From positions 106,592-170,591 of the forward strand of contig CAVSMF010000004.1 of the NCBI GenBank assembly GCA_963728975.1: a stretch of 64,000 nucleotides of DNA, written 5' to 3'. Origin of the DNA: DATFCK01 sp963728975. Its GTDB lineage: Bacteria; Verrucomicrobiota; Verrucomicrobiia; Chthoniobacterales; UBA10450. This document shows positions 25,688-34,406 of the stretch, in pieces. Position 1 is the first letter of the stretch; every line of letters starts with the position of its first letter. Under the pieces are notes generated by a model. The model was not told the DNA's origin. It did no database searches and was given only the letters and a program-made list of their open reading frames with translations. A program made the translations under genes and the position numbers.

Positions 25688-26632
25688 ATGGACCAGTTTC
25701 ATCTTTTTCCACCGGAAGCCTCCACCAGCGCGCAACAAGTGGACGCGCTTTATTTTGGACTCACCCTGGTCTCGCTGTTTTTCATGGCGGTTATTTTTCT
25801 CCCGATTATCTGGTTCTCGATAAAATACCGCCGGGGCTCGGCCGCCGATCGTTCCAACCCGAGTTCCGGTTCAAACTGGATCGAGAGCGGCTGGACTATT
25901 GGGCCGATTATCCTCTCGTTAGGCTTGTTTACCTGGGGCGCGCTGGTCTATTTCCGGATCGAACGCCCGCCGGCCAACGCCATCGAAGTCCAGGTGGTAG
26001 GCAAACAATGGATGTGGAAACTCCAACACGCCGAAGGCAAGCGGGAGATCGATGAGCTGCACGTCCCGGTCAATCGCCCCGTCGTTCTGAAGATGACCTC
26101 GCAGGACGTGATCCACAGTTTTTTTGTGCCCGCGTTTCGGGTAAAGCAGGACGTCGTCCCCGGGAGGTACACCAGCGAGTGGTTCAAGGCGACCCGGACC
26201 GGGGAATACCATCTTTTCTGTGCCGAGTATTGCGGCACCCAACACTCCGGCATGATTGGCCGGGTGGTGGTGATGGAACCGGCGGCCTATGAGCGCTGGC
26301 TGAAATCGGGAGAACCAACCGAATCGATTGCGTTGGTCGGCCGAAAGCTCTTTCACGACCGCGGTTGCAGCGGATGTCACGCGCCCAATTCCAAATTTCA
26401 CGCGCCGCTGCTGGAGGGAATCTACGGCAAGCCGGTCCCGCTTTCCAACGGCGCGGTGGTGACGGCCGATGACCAATATCTGCGCGATTCGATTTTGCAG
26501 CCGGCCAAGGAAATCGCAGGGGGCTACGAAAACATCATGCCGACATTCAAGGGACATCTGACCGAGGAAGAGATCATGCAGCTCATCGCCTATATAAAAT
26601 CGTTAGGCAACCAACCGCCGCCGGCCCAATGA
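25688..26632 (+). CDS. ctaC: caa3 cytochrome c oxidase subunit II (CuA plus heme c)
   Basis: 314 aa. Two N-terminal membrane helices are followed by the cupredoxin CuA domain (FCAEYCGTQHSGMIG, with the upstream His in DVIHSFFVPAFRVK) and a fused cytochrome c domain with heme site CSGCH and a Met ligand in ENIMPTF. The fused heme makes this a caa3 enzyme able to take electrons directly from the ACIII cytochrome, with no free cytochrome c gene nearby. It starts 3 bases after sco, and its stop overlaps ctaD. Confidence 0.94.
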   Translation: MDQFHLFPPEASTSAQQVDALYFGLTLVSLFFMAVIFLPIIWFSIKYRRGSAADRSNPSSGSNWIESGWTIGPIILSLGLFTWGALVYFRIERPPANAIEVQVVGKQWMWKLQHAEGKREIDELHVPVNRPVVLKMTSQDVIHSFFVPAFRVKQDVVPGRYTSEWFKATRTGEYHLFCAEYCGTQHSGMIGRVVVMEPAAYERWLKSGEPTESIALVGRKLFHDRGCSGCHAPNSKFHAPLLEGIYGKPVPLSNGAVVTADDQYLRDSILQPAKEIAGGYENIMPTFKGHLTEEEIMQLIAYIKSLGNQPPPAQ

Positions 26633-28314
26633 ACAGCACTACCCTGGAATCCGGCGCGCGAAAGAGCGCCACCGAAATCGATATTCGGACGGAAGGCGAA
26701 CTCGCTCCCGATAATTACCTCAGCATCAACCACAGCGTTCGCTCCTGGCTGCTTACCACCGATCACAAACGAATCGGATTGCTTTATCTCTGCACCATTC
26801 TGGTCTTCTTCACCATTGCCAGCGTGGCGGCGGCCTTGATGCGGATCGAGTTGCTGACCCCGCAGGGAGACCTGGTCACATCGGAGACCTACAACAAGCT
26901 CTTCACCATTCACGGCGTTCTGATGGTCTGGTTTTTTCTCATTCCCTCGGTTCCAGCCGTGCTCGGCAACTTTTGCCTGCCGCTCATGATCGGAGCGCGC
27001 GACGTCGCCTTTCCCAAATTGAACCTGATGAGCTGGTACATTTTCATCGCCGGAGGCGCCCTTGCCCTTTGGTCGCTGATCCGCGGCGGGGTGGACACGG
27101 GTTGGACATTTTATACGCCTTACAGCACCACTTACGCGAACTCGCACGTCATCTCGATGGCGGCAGGCGTTTTCATAGCCGGCTTCTCCACCATCATCAC
27201 CGGAATGAATTTCATGGTGACCATCCACAAAATGCGGGCGCCGGGGCTGACCTGGTTTCGGCTTCCCCTTTTCGTCTGGTCGCTTTACGCCACGAGCTTG
27301 ATCATGATCCTGGCCACGCCGGTGCTGGCCATTACCCTCGGGTTAATGTCGCTGGAGCGTTTCTGGGGCATCGGCATATTCGATCCGAAGCTCGGCGGCG
27401 ACCCGATTTTATTTCAACATCTCTTCTGGTTCTATTCTCATCCCGCGGTTTACATCATGATTTTGCCGGGCATGGGAGTGGTGAGCGAAATGATCACCTG
27501 TTTCTCCCGTAAAAGAATCTTCGGCTATTCCTGGATCGCCTGTTCCAGCATGGCCATCGCCGTCCTGGGCTTTCTGGTTTGGGGCCATCATATGTTTGTT
27601 TCCAGCCAGTCGATCTATGCCGGAATGGTTTTTTCGATCCTGAGTTTTCTGGTGGCGGTCCCTTCCGGCATTAAAGTCTTTAACTGGACGGCAACGTTGC
27701 ACAAGGGCTCGATCCATTTCACCACCCCGATGCTTTATGCGCTCGGTTTCATCGGCCTGTTCGTCATCGGCGGCCTAACCGGATTGTTCCTGGCCGCGCT
27801 CGGCATCGATGTTCACGTCACCGACACCTATTTTGTCGTCGCCCATTTTCATTACATCATGGTCGGCGGCATGGTCACCGCTTTCATGGGCGGTCTCCAT
27901 TATTGGTGGCCGAAGATTACCGGGCGATTGTATCCCGAAATCTGGGGCAAGTTGGCCGCGCTGGCCACATTCCTCGGATTCAATCTCACCTTTTTTCCGC
28001 AGTTCCTCCTCGGTTACCTCGGGATGCCGCGGCGATATCATGCCTACCCGCCCGAATTCCAGGTCTTTCACGTGCTTTCAACCGCCGGCGCCTCGATCCT
28101 CGGCGTCGGTTACTTGCTCCCCCTGATCTATTTTCTTTGGTCCCGCAAACGGGGTCGCGTTGCCGGGCCCAATCCGTGGCGCGCCACCGGACTGGAATGG
28201 CAAACATCTTCCCCGCCGCCCAAACATAATTTCAAGGAAACACCCGTCGTCACCGAAGGGCCCTATGCCTACGACGCCGAGGCCGACCGCGATTTAGATA
28301 TGGCTACCGCCTGA
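26629..28314 (+). CDS. ctaD: cytochrome c oxidase subunit I, A2-type
   Basis: 561 aa, twelve membrane helices, with heme a, heme a3 and CuB. The key motif is YSHPAVYIMILPG, in which the Glu of A1-type oxidases (GHPEVY) is absent and Tyr-Ser precede, the signature of A2-type enzymes such as that of Rhodothermus marinus. WGHHMFVSSQS (CuB His pair) and HFHYIMVGG (heme ligands) are present. A2 type fits pairing with ACIII. The ATG overlaps the ctaC stop by 4 bases. Confidence 0.95.
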   Translation: MNSTTLESGARKSATEIDIRTEGELAPDNYLSINHSVRSWLLTTDHKRIGLLYLCTILVFFTIASVAAALMRIELLTPQGDLVTSETYNKLFTIHGVLMVWFFLIPSVPAVLGNFCLPLMIGARDVAFPKLNLMSWYIFIAGGALALWSLIRGGVDTGWTFYTPYSTTYANSHVISMAAGVFIAGFSTIITGMNFMVTIHKMRAPGLTWFRLPLFVWSLYATSLIMILATPVLAITLGLMSLERFWGIGIFDPKLGGDPILFQHLFWFYSHPAVYIMILPGMGVVSEMITCFSRKRIFGYSWIACSSMAIAVLGFLVWGHHMFVSSQSIYAGMVFSILSFLVAVPSGIKVFNWTATLHKGSIHFTTPMLYALGFIGLFVIGGLTGLFLAALGIDVHVTDTYFVVAHFHYIMVGGMVTAFMGGLHYWWPKITGRLYPEIWGKLAALATFLGFNLTFFPQFLLGYLGMPRRYHAYPPEFQVFHVLSTAGASILGVGYLLPLIYFLWSRKRGRVAGPNPWRATGLEWQTSSPPPKHNFKETPVVTEGPYAYDAEADRDLDMATA

Positions 28315-28317
28315 ACC

Positions 28318-28965
28318 ATGAGCTCCGTGGAACCTACTCTGGTTGCAGAACATTTTGACACCATCGAGCAGCAGCGCAGCGCGGCCCAGCTCGGAATGTG
28401 GATTTTCCTGGCCACGGAAGTCCTGTTCTTCGGCGGACTTTTCCTCTCCTACACCATTTACCGAACTCTCTACCCCGATACCTTCGCCGCGGCCAGCCAC
28501 CACACCGAAGTCATGATCGGAGGCGTCAATACCGGCATTCTCCTTTTCAGCAGCACGCTCATGGCCCTGGCCGTGCGCGCGGCCGAACTGAAACATCGCA
28601 AACATTTGGTCTGGCTCCTTCTCGGCACCGCCTTTTTCGGCATGATTTTCATGGGCTTGAAAGGGTTCGAATATTACAAGGATTTCAGCGAGCACCTCGT
28701 TCCCGGCATCGGTTTCGAGTGGCATGAGGCCAATCCGGGGCAGGCCGAGATTTTCTTCTGGCTCTATTTTGCCATGACCGGCCTGCACGCTATCCACGTC
28801 ACGGTGGGAATTTGCGTCATCCTGGTCCTCAGCTTCCTCGCCTGGCTCGGCAAATTTACCAATGGCCACCATACCCCGGTCGAGATTGCCGGGCTCTACT
28901 GGCACTTTGTCGATATCGTCTGGATTTTCCTCTTCCCGCTGCTGTATCTGGCGGGTCATCGCTGA
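28318..28965 (+). CDS. ctaE: cytochrome c oxidase subunit III
   Basis: 215 aa, seven membrane segments as usual for bacterial subunit III. Opening QLGMWIFLATEVLFFGGLF, shown by its core MWIFLATEVLFFGG, and the later MTGLHAIHVTVG and GLYWHFVDIVWIFLFP are diagnostic. It stabilises the catalytic core and the proton uptake path. It lies 3 bases after ctaD and 5 bases before ctaF. Confidence 0.95.
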   Translation: MSSVEPTLVAEHFDTIEQQRSAAQLGMWIFLATEVLFFGGLFLSYTIYRTLYPDTFAAASHHTEVMIGGVNTGILLFSSTLMALAVRAAELKHRKHLVWLLLGTAFFGMIFMGLKGFEYYKDFSEHLVPGIGFEWHEANPGQAEIFFWLYFAMTGLHAIHVTVGICVILVLSFLAWLGKFTNGHHTPVEIAGLYWHFVDIVWIFLFPLLYLAGHR

Positions 28966-28970
28966 ACCCA

Positions 28971-29243
28971 ATGACTACCCATTCTCCAAAAACTTATTGG
29001 AAAAACTGTGGCGCCCTGATGGTTCTGCTCGCGCTGACCTGGGGAATTGGATACATCAATCTGGGCTCGTTTAATCTGGTGGTGGCGCTGGCCATCGCCA
29101 TCACCAAAGCCGGCCTGGTCGCGCTCTTTTTCATGCACATCAAGGGAAGCAACCCGTTGTTGAAATTCGCGGCCGCGGCCGGTTTGATGTGGCTGATGAT
29201 TCTTTTGGCGCTGACGTTGAGCGATTACATGACCCGTTCCTGA
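28971..29243 (+). CDS. ctaF: cytochrome c oxidase subunit IV (prokaryotic small subunit)
   Basis: 90 aa with three hydrophobic helices. The motif ITKAGLVALFFMHIKGS is typical of the bacterial COX4 family (KAxLVxxFFMHxK). It is the last gene of the act-cta operon. ATG 28971 is chosen because it follows ctaE directly and gives the normal length. Confidence 0.92.
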   Translation: MTTHSPKTYWKNCGALMVLLALTWGIGYINLGSFNLVVALAIAITKAGLVALFFMHIKGSNPLLKFAAAAGLMWLMILLALTLSDYMTRS

Positions 29244-29311
29244 CCGGGCGTTTCCGCCTCGAAATTGCAGCTCGTTCCTTTGCCGCCAGCGGTCATCCGC
29301 AAATCATAAAA

Positions 29312-29339
29312 AATGGCGAGAGCGGTTCGTCTCTCCATT
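29312..29339 (-). terminator. rho-independent-type terminator after the Cys-rich outer-membrane gene
   Basis: AATGG(C)GAGAG pairs with CTCTCCATT around a short loop. Read on the minus strand the hairpin is followed by TTTTTTA, directly beyond the stop at 29342. It lies between two convergent transcripts and may also stop the act-cta operon, though no T-run follows on the plus strand. Confidence 0.6.
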
Positions 29340-29341
29340 GA

Positions 29342-30379
29342 TCAAAAATGAAACGCGATGCCGCCGCGCAACCGAAAGTCCGGAACCACCTGGAGGGCGG
29401 TATTGTCGATCGTTAGGGGAAACTCGGCCGTTATCTCACCGCTCCAGCGGCCTCGTGAGGCGACGATGCGCGGACCTGCGAACACCGAGGTAATGCCGGT
29501 GTCCTCGGCCGGTTTGCCCCGGAAACGGTCCACATCCTTGTGTTCGCCCGAAATTTCGAACTCCAGTCCCAGAATCGTTTTGGATGTTCGAATAAAATAA
29601 TAACCGGGACCGCCGCTCCAGGTCAGATCATTGGCGAAATGATACTGGTGCGCGCCATCGCCCCGCAGCGTGAACTGCACGTTCGTTTCAAGGAAAATGT
29701 TCTTGTATCGCAGGGAATTCTGTTCGCCGAAGATTCCGTCATACGACCCGGTCCCGAGAGTGAGATCATGCCCATGAATTCCGCTCGGGGGCGCGCCCGG
29801 AATTTCAATTTCATGAAATTCCTCTTTCAATCGGCCGGTTGCGCCGGTTGGGAACTTGATTCCTGTGAGCACCACGGCCGAAGCCGTGAAATCCGGTTCG
29901 TGCTCGACCGCAACCGGATTTTTGCCTTCGAAATCAAATTCACGCGGCCCGGACGACGCGTAATGAAAAAGCACACTTTTCAGTAAAAGGGAAGCGTCGC
30001 CAATTCCACTCTCGGATCCGCGATCGATGGCGAATCCCTCGGGCCGTTTGAAGTCGCGATAAATGATTGGAAGATTCGCCTGGAGCCCAAATCGGGCGCC
30101 GAACTGGTATCCGGCGACGAGCTGGGTAATGGAACTGTTCTCGTACTGTCCGGCCGGATTGGAGGCTTCATGGCCGTCAATCTGAACGGTGCCGAACCGG
30201 GTGAATTGTTCGCCGACGGCGCCGTACCATCCGCGCAGCCAGGGGAAAGGCGGGGCCGCCTGTGTTCCTGGCATGGCTTCGAGCTGGGGGGTGTAACAAC
30301 CGCAAAGATCACAGGCCCGGGCCGCGACCGGTGCGATCAGAATTAAAACTGAGAGTAAGATGCGATTCAAATTTGTCAT
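29342..30379 (-). CDS. secreted outer-membrane beta-barrel-like protein with CxxCGC motif
   Basis: 345 aa. Signal peptide (about 1-22) is followed at once in the mature protein by CDLCGCYTPQLEAM, then alternating hydrophobic/aromatic strands ending RLRGGIAFHF, a terminal Phe typical of outer-membrane barrels. A cysteine trio at the mature N-terminus suggests metal binding, and position next to the copper-dependent oxidase operon would fit copper or other metal handling. That is inference. The small Cys-containing gene upstream (30528-30908) probably shares its transcript. Confidence 0.65.
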   Translation of the reverse strand: MTNLNRILLSVLILIAPVAARACDLCGCYTPQLEAMPGTQAAPPFPWLRGWYGAVGEQFTRFGTVQIDGHEASNPAGQYENSSITQLVAGYQFGARFGLQANLPIIYRDFKRPEGFAIDRGSESGIGDASLLLKSVLFHYASSGPREFDFEGKNPVAVEHEPDFTASAVVLTGIKFPTGATGRLKEEFHEIEIPGAPPSGIHGHDLTLGTGSYDGIFGEQNSLRYKNIFLETNVQFTLRGDGAHQYHFANDLTWSGGPGYYFIRTSKTILGLEFEISGEHKDVDRFRGKPAEDTGITSVFAGPRIVASRGRWSGEITAEFPLTIDNTALQVVPDFRLRGGIAFHF

Positions 30380-30527
30380 TGGAGTTTGTGCAATTCGAGC
30401 GAGAGACTAAAGAAAGCGCGACAGACAGCGCCATGGCCGTGGCCACATTTGGCGGGCTGCCGCCACTCATTCATCACACCGGCGTTGCGGTTGCCAGACA
30501 GCAAGCGCCGAAATATGTGACCGCTAG

Positions 30528-30908
30528 TTAGGCAGTCGCTGCCCGAGGCGGGGGAACCGGCGGAGAATAGACCCGTTCAAACGCAGGAAAAAGAGGGGTC
30601 TCGTAGGTCAGCCGGCATGATCGGGGTGACAATTGAACGCGGCGCGTCAAACAAATCAGATCGATGTTCGGCCGGCCGGGCTGAAGATCGGATTTCTTTT
30701 GCGAGTTTCTTTCCCTGGCCAGGAGATGACATCGAGAACAAGGGTGCCCGCCATCGAATGTCTGCGCGATTGCGCAACGCAACGACGTGCGCTGCGAAAA
30801 CTTGACGATCATTATCCCCCACGCCACCGACTGAAAAGCGATCCATTGCAGGCCAATGGCGTTTACCAGGACCACGACCGTCACCAGGCGACAGACGACT
30901 CCGATCAC
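30528..30908 (-). CDS. small membrane-anchored or exported protein with TFDGxHPCxxC motif
   Basis: 126 aa. An N-terminal hydrophobic helix (about 5-25) is followed by TFDGGHPCSRCHLLA, then an E-x-N-S-Q-K-K-S-D segment and a Cys-containing strand. I recall the same F-D-G-x-H-P-C-x-x-C arrangement in unnamed verrucomicrobial proteins near metal-related genes. No Pfam name can be given. It lies 148 bases upstream of the CxxCGC barrel gene on the same strand, so a two-gene metal-related unit is plausible. Confidence 0.5.
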   Translation of the reverse strand: MIGVVCRLVTVVVLVNAIGLQWIAFQSVAWGIMIVKFSQRTSLRCAIAQTFDGGHPCSRCHLLARERNSQKKSDLQPGRPNIDLICLTRRVQLSPRSCRLTYETPLFPAFERVYSPPVPPPRAATA

Positions 30909-30957
30909 TTCACCGGAGGGTAGGGTTCACCTTGCCAAAGTCAAGATAACGGCTCAA

Positions 30958-32628
30958 TCACGGCGTCTTCGCCTGTGGCAAAGGAGCGGCTCCCTTATTC
31001 CCGGCTTCAAATTCGCCGTCGCCTTCGTCCAGGTAGCTCGTTCTCCCGATGCTGGAGACGCGCAGCCATTGGCGCCAAACCCCTGACGAAAAAGAACGCT
31101 CCGATTTCAGTGTCACCGTCTCCGGTTCCGGAGTTGCATTGCCGCGCTCAGCCATCGCCTCGGTTAAAACGCGGCCATCCATCGGTTCCGGCGCGCTAAT
31201 TCCAAGGATGTTCAGAATTGTCGGCGCCACATCCACGTTGCCGCTCGGCCAATCGTCCGTGTAGCCGATGCGAAAATCCGGACCCGCCGCAATTAACGTG
31301 TTGTGCATGTCGAACCGGCTCAGAGTGGCGTGTGTTCCCTTCCCGGCCGCCCGTTGCCAGTCGGCATCGATCATTCCCGGCACCCCGAACCGATTTTTCG
31401 CATCGCTCCACCGGAAGGAAAAGACCACATCAGGCGCGTCCGCGCTGTCGATATGCCCCTGATCGAGCCCGAACGTTCCGTCGAGCTTCTCTCTGGTGAA
31501 GATCACGCCGGCAAAATCCGATCGTTGCAGGAACTCAACCAGCCGACGCACAACCGCGCGGTCATGGCCCATTATATAAAGAAGAACGCTGCCGCCGCCG
31601 CCCACCATCATTATTGCTCCGGGGGCCGGTTGTTTTTTGAATTCCGTTGTCACCTTGAATCCGGCCCCGGCCAGGATCCTGGGAAGCTCGACTTCCCGTT
31701 CGATGGTGGAAAAGCCATGATCGGAAACAACAAACAGATCGGTCGTTTGGCGCACGTTATGGCGATCCAACGCGGCCAGGACGGCGGCAAGATTGTCGTC
31801 CGAATCCCGGATCGCCCGCAAAGCGGCCGGCGCGCCCGGGGCTGTTTCGTGCTGGGTGAGATCGGGCTCGCCCAGCCAGAGCACGGAAAAACGCGGAACA
31901 CCATCCCGCCACAGGATTTCGGTTAGGGCTTTAGTTGTCCAATTCCCCCGCTCGGGGTGTGTTTTTGGGAAAAGACCGAGCTGATCCACAATACGGCGCA
32001 GCAAATCGGCCGGAAAAGCCGTGCCGGAAGAGAGCATTACCGCGTCCCCGGGCGAAGCGGGGCGGCGATCGAGCAGCAATCCGACTGTTTTACTGGCGGC
32101 GATGATCGTTTTGCCGCCGGCCTGTTGAACGAGATCGGCCACGGTCGGAGCCGCAATGTATTTTCCACGCGACAGTTCGTCGCCACGGCGGACCACACCC
32201 GGATTTTCAACATCGACTGCCTTCCAACGATCAATGGCGGGACGAAATTCGTGGTTTGCAATAAGCCCGGTGTGATCCGGATACATTCCCGTGGCCAGAG
32301 CGGTCCCATTCACGTTCGTGGCGGACAGATAAACGCAATGATTATTCCGAAATGTCACACCCGACCGAGCCAGTTTCCACAAAACCGGCGTGTTTCGGGC
32401 CGTCACAAAATCGGGACGCATCCCGTCCCAAACAACGACCACGATGCGATGCGGCTCCGGCGTCTTGGATTCCGCCAGAACAGGCGCGGGAGCGATCGCG
32501 CAGAGAGACAGGGTCGAAACCAGGCAGGCAAGGATCGAAGGGGTCCGCGTCCTCCGAGGGAACGGACTCGTCCGAGTGGGGGCGGCGGTCGGGGGCCAGG
32601 AACTGGCAGGCTTATTTGGAATCGACAT
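30958..32628 (-). CDS. exported nucleotide pyrophosphatase/phosphodiesterase-type (alkaline phosphatase superfamily) protein
   Basis: 556 aa. N-terminal signal (core ILACLVSTLSLCAIA, about residues 31-45) is followed by the type I phosphodiesterase fold. VVVVWDGMRPDF has the first metal Asp, SATNVNGTALATG the nucleophile Thr region, WLGEPDLTQHE the second-site metal Asp/His, and VVSDHGFS the Asp-His pair, with a last His in GTHATLSRFD. It hydrolyses phosphodiester or phosphomonoester bonds in the periplasm; substrate unknown. Confidence 0.82.
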   Translation of the reverse strand: MSIPNKPASSWPPTAAPTRTSPFPRRTRTPSILACLVSTLSLCAIAPAPVLAESKTPEPHRIVVVVWDGMRPDFVTARNTPVLWKLARSGVTFRNNHCVYLSATNVNGTALATGMYPDHTGLIANHEFRPAIDRWKAVDVENPGVVRRGDELSRGKYIAAPTVADLVQQAGGKTIIAASKTVGLLLDRRPASPGDAVMLSSGTAFPADLLRRIVDQLGLFPKTHPERGNWTTKALTEILWRDGVPRFSVLWLGEPDLTQHETAPGAPAALRAIRDSDDNLAAVLAALDRHNVRQTTDLFVVSDHGFSTIEREVELPRILAGAGFKVTTEFKKQPAPGAIMMVGGGGSVLLYIMGHDRAVVRRLVEFLQRSDFAGVIFTREKLDGTFGLDQGHIDSADAPDVVFSFRWSDAKNRFGVPGMIDADWQRAAGKGTHATLSRFDMHNTLIAAGPDFRIGYTDDWPSGNVDVAPTILNILGISAPEPMDGRVLTEAMAERGNATPEPETVTLKSERSFSSGVWRQWLRVSSIGRTSYLDEGDGEFEAGNKGAAPLPQAKTP

Positions 32629-32707
32629 TCAATTTTTCGCTTTCAAATTCGGTTGCGACGATCCGCTGCTTCACCATAGCCGTCCGGCCGGACCTGACGA
32701 GCAACAG

Positions 32708-34297
32708 TTAGGTTACAAATCTCGACGACTTCCCATCTTCCGTGAGGAAAAGAGAAATGCCGCCGCCCGCCAGAGCCAGGGAGCTGCTGAGCAGCATCAC
32801 AGTTCGAAAAGCTCTAATAAAGGCTTCGTCGATTGCCTGGCGGATAGTTTTGCGCAGGGAGGATGAGACCCCGTCTGGAATTGCGATCGCCGCCAACTTG
32901 ATTTCCTGGTGGTCGAGCGCCTGTTTTACAGACATCGGCAGGTTGGCGCTGTTCGAACGGGACTCCAGAGAGCGGGCAAACACCTCGAGCATAATAATTC
33001 CGAATATGGCGATGGCCAGCAACCCGGCGGCGCGGGCTGCGGCATTGTTAACTCCGGACCCGATTCCCATTCGATCTTTTCCTACGGCATTCATCACGGT
33101 GGTGGTCAAAGGGGCCACGCTGATCGTCATCCCAAGACCAAGAACAGCAATTCCGGGAAAAAAATCTTTCCAATAACCGGCGTTATCGCCGGCCGCAGCC
33201 AAAAGAGCGAACCCAACTGCGGCCACCAGTGGACCAATTACCAACGGTATCCTGGATCCGTAGCGTTTGACCAAGCCGCCAGCCCAGCGGGACAAAACAA
33301 ACATGATCAGGACAAAAGGAAGCAACGCCGCTCCGGTCTCTGTGGCGGTGTATCCCTGCACCTGAATCAAATTCAATGGCAGGAAAAAAAACAGTCCGCC
33401 GAGCGCGCCGTAAAGAAGCAGGGTGAGCAGATTGGCAACGGCAAAATTGCGCGAACGGAACAGAGCCAGCGGCAGCATGGGATTACCGGTCCACCCTTCA
33501 AACCAAAAAAATGCGGTCAGAAATATCGGGGCCATGATTAACGCCGTCCAGACATCGGCACGACCGAATCCCACCTGCGAAGATTCAATCAATCCATAAA
33601 CAAGCGCGCCCAAACCGGTGGTAATGAGGGCCGCTCCCGGCCAATCGGGCGGCTTGTTTTCAGCGGTATCGCGCGTCTCGGGAACATGCTTTAATGCAAT
33701 CAGACATACGGCGAGAGCAAGGGGCAGATTGATCAGAAAAATTCCGCGCCAGGAGAAGTGTTCGATCAACCAGCCGCCAATCACCGGGCCTATGGCTGTG
33801 GTAATTGCGGTAAAGCCGGCCCAGGTCCCAATGGCCCGGCCCCGCTGTTGACCGTCGAACGACGCGCCGATGATGGCCAGGCTTTCCGGGACAAGAAGGG
33901 CCGCACCCGCTCCTTGAAAAGCGCGCGCGGCGATCAACTCCTGAATATTAAGGGCAAGAGCGGAACCGAGGGATGCGACGGAAAAGAGCGCAATACCGGT
34001 CAGGAACATCCTGCGCCGACCGTAGCGATCCCCGAGTGATCCACCGACTAACAGCAGCGACGTCAACACCAGAGAATATGCTTCGACCACCCATTGAACA
34101 TCGGGAACGCCGGCTTTGAAGGCGGCCTGGAGGGCCGGAATGGCGACATTGACTACCGTTCCATCGATGAAGGCCATGCTCGACCCGAGAATTGTCGCCG
34201 CCAGTATCCAGGGTGCGGCGCTTGCCCGGCATGGCGCCTGGGCAATTCCGGCCGAGATAACTGCTTCGTCACACGGTCCTTGAACAAAATTCGCCAT
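32708..34297 (-). CDS. MFS multidrug exporter, DHA2 (EmrB/QacA) type
   Basis: 529 aa, 14 predicted membrane segments. Motifs are WILAATILGSSMAFIDGTVVNVAIP in helix 1 (core MAFIDGTVVNVAIP), GDRYGRRRMF in the loop between helices 2 and 3 (motif A), and GPVIGGWLI in helix 5 (motif C, drug:H+ antiport). It exports drugs or other amphipathic compounds with proton influx. No regulator or membrane-fusion partner (EmrA-like) is next to it. Confidence 0.9.
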   Translation of the reverse strand: MANFVQGPCDEAVISAGIAQAPCRASAAPWILAATILGSSMAFIDGTVVNVAIPALQAAFKAGVPDVQWVVEAYSLVLTSLLLVGGSLGDRYGRRRMFLTGIALFSVASLGSALALNIQELIAARAFQGAGAALLVPESLAIIGASFDGQQRGRAIGTWAGFTAITTAIGPVIGGWLIEHFSWRGIFLINLPLALAVCLIALKHVPETRDTAENKPPDWPGAALITTGLGALVYGLIESSQVGFGRADVWTALIMAPIFLTAFFWFEGWTGNPMLPLALFRSRNFAVANLLTLLLYGALGGLFFFLPLNLIQVQGYTATETGAALLPFVLIMFVLSRWAGGLVKRYGSRIPLVIGPLVAAVGFALLAAAGDNAGYWKDFFPGIAVLGLGMTISVAPLTTTVMNAVGKDRMGIGSGVNNAAARAAGLLAIAIFGIIMLEVFARSLESRSNSANLPMSVKQALDHQEIKLAAIAIPDGVSSSLRKTIRQAIDEAFIRAFRTVMLLSSSLALAGGGISLFLTEDGKSSRFVT

Positions 34298-34406
34298 GGC
34301 CTGTCGAACTATGCTTGCAGTTCCCGCATGAGCTCTATCTCACAAAATCTGCAACTCTCCCAAGCTGAAGCCAAATGCGGTTAGCGCTTTATCGTTTAAC
34401 TTTCCC

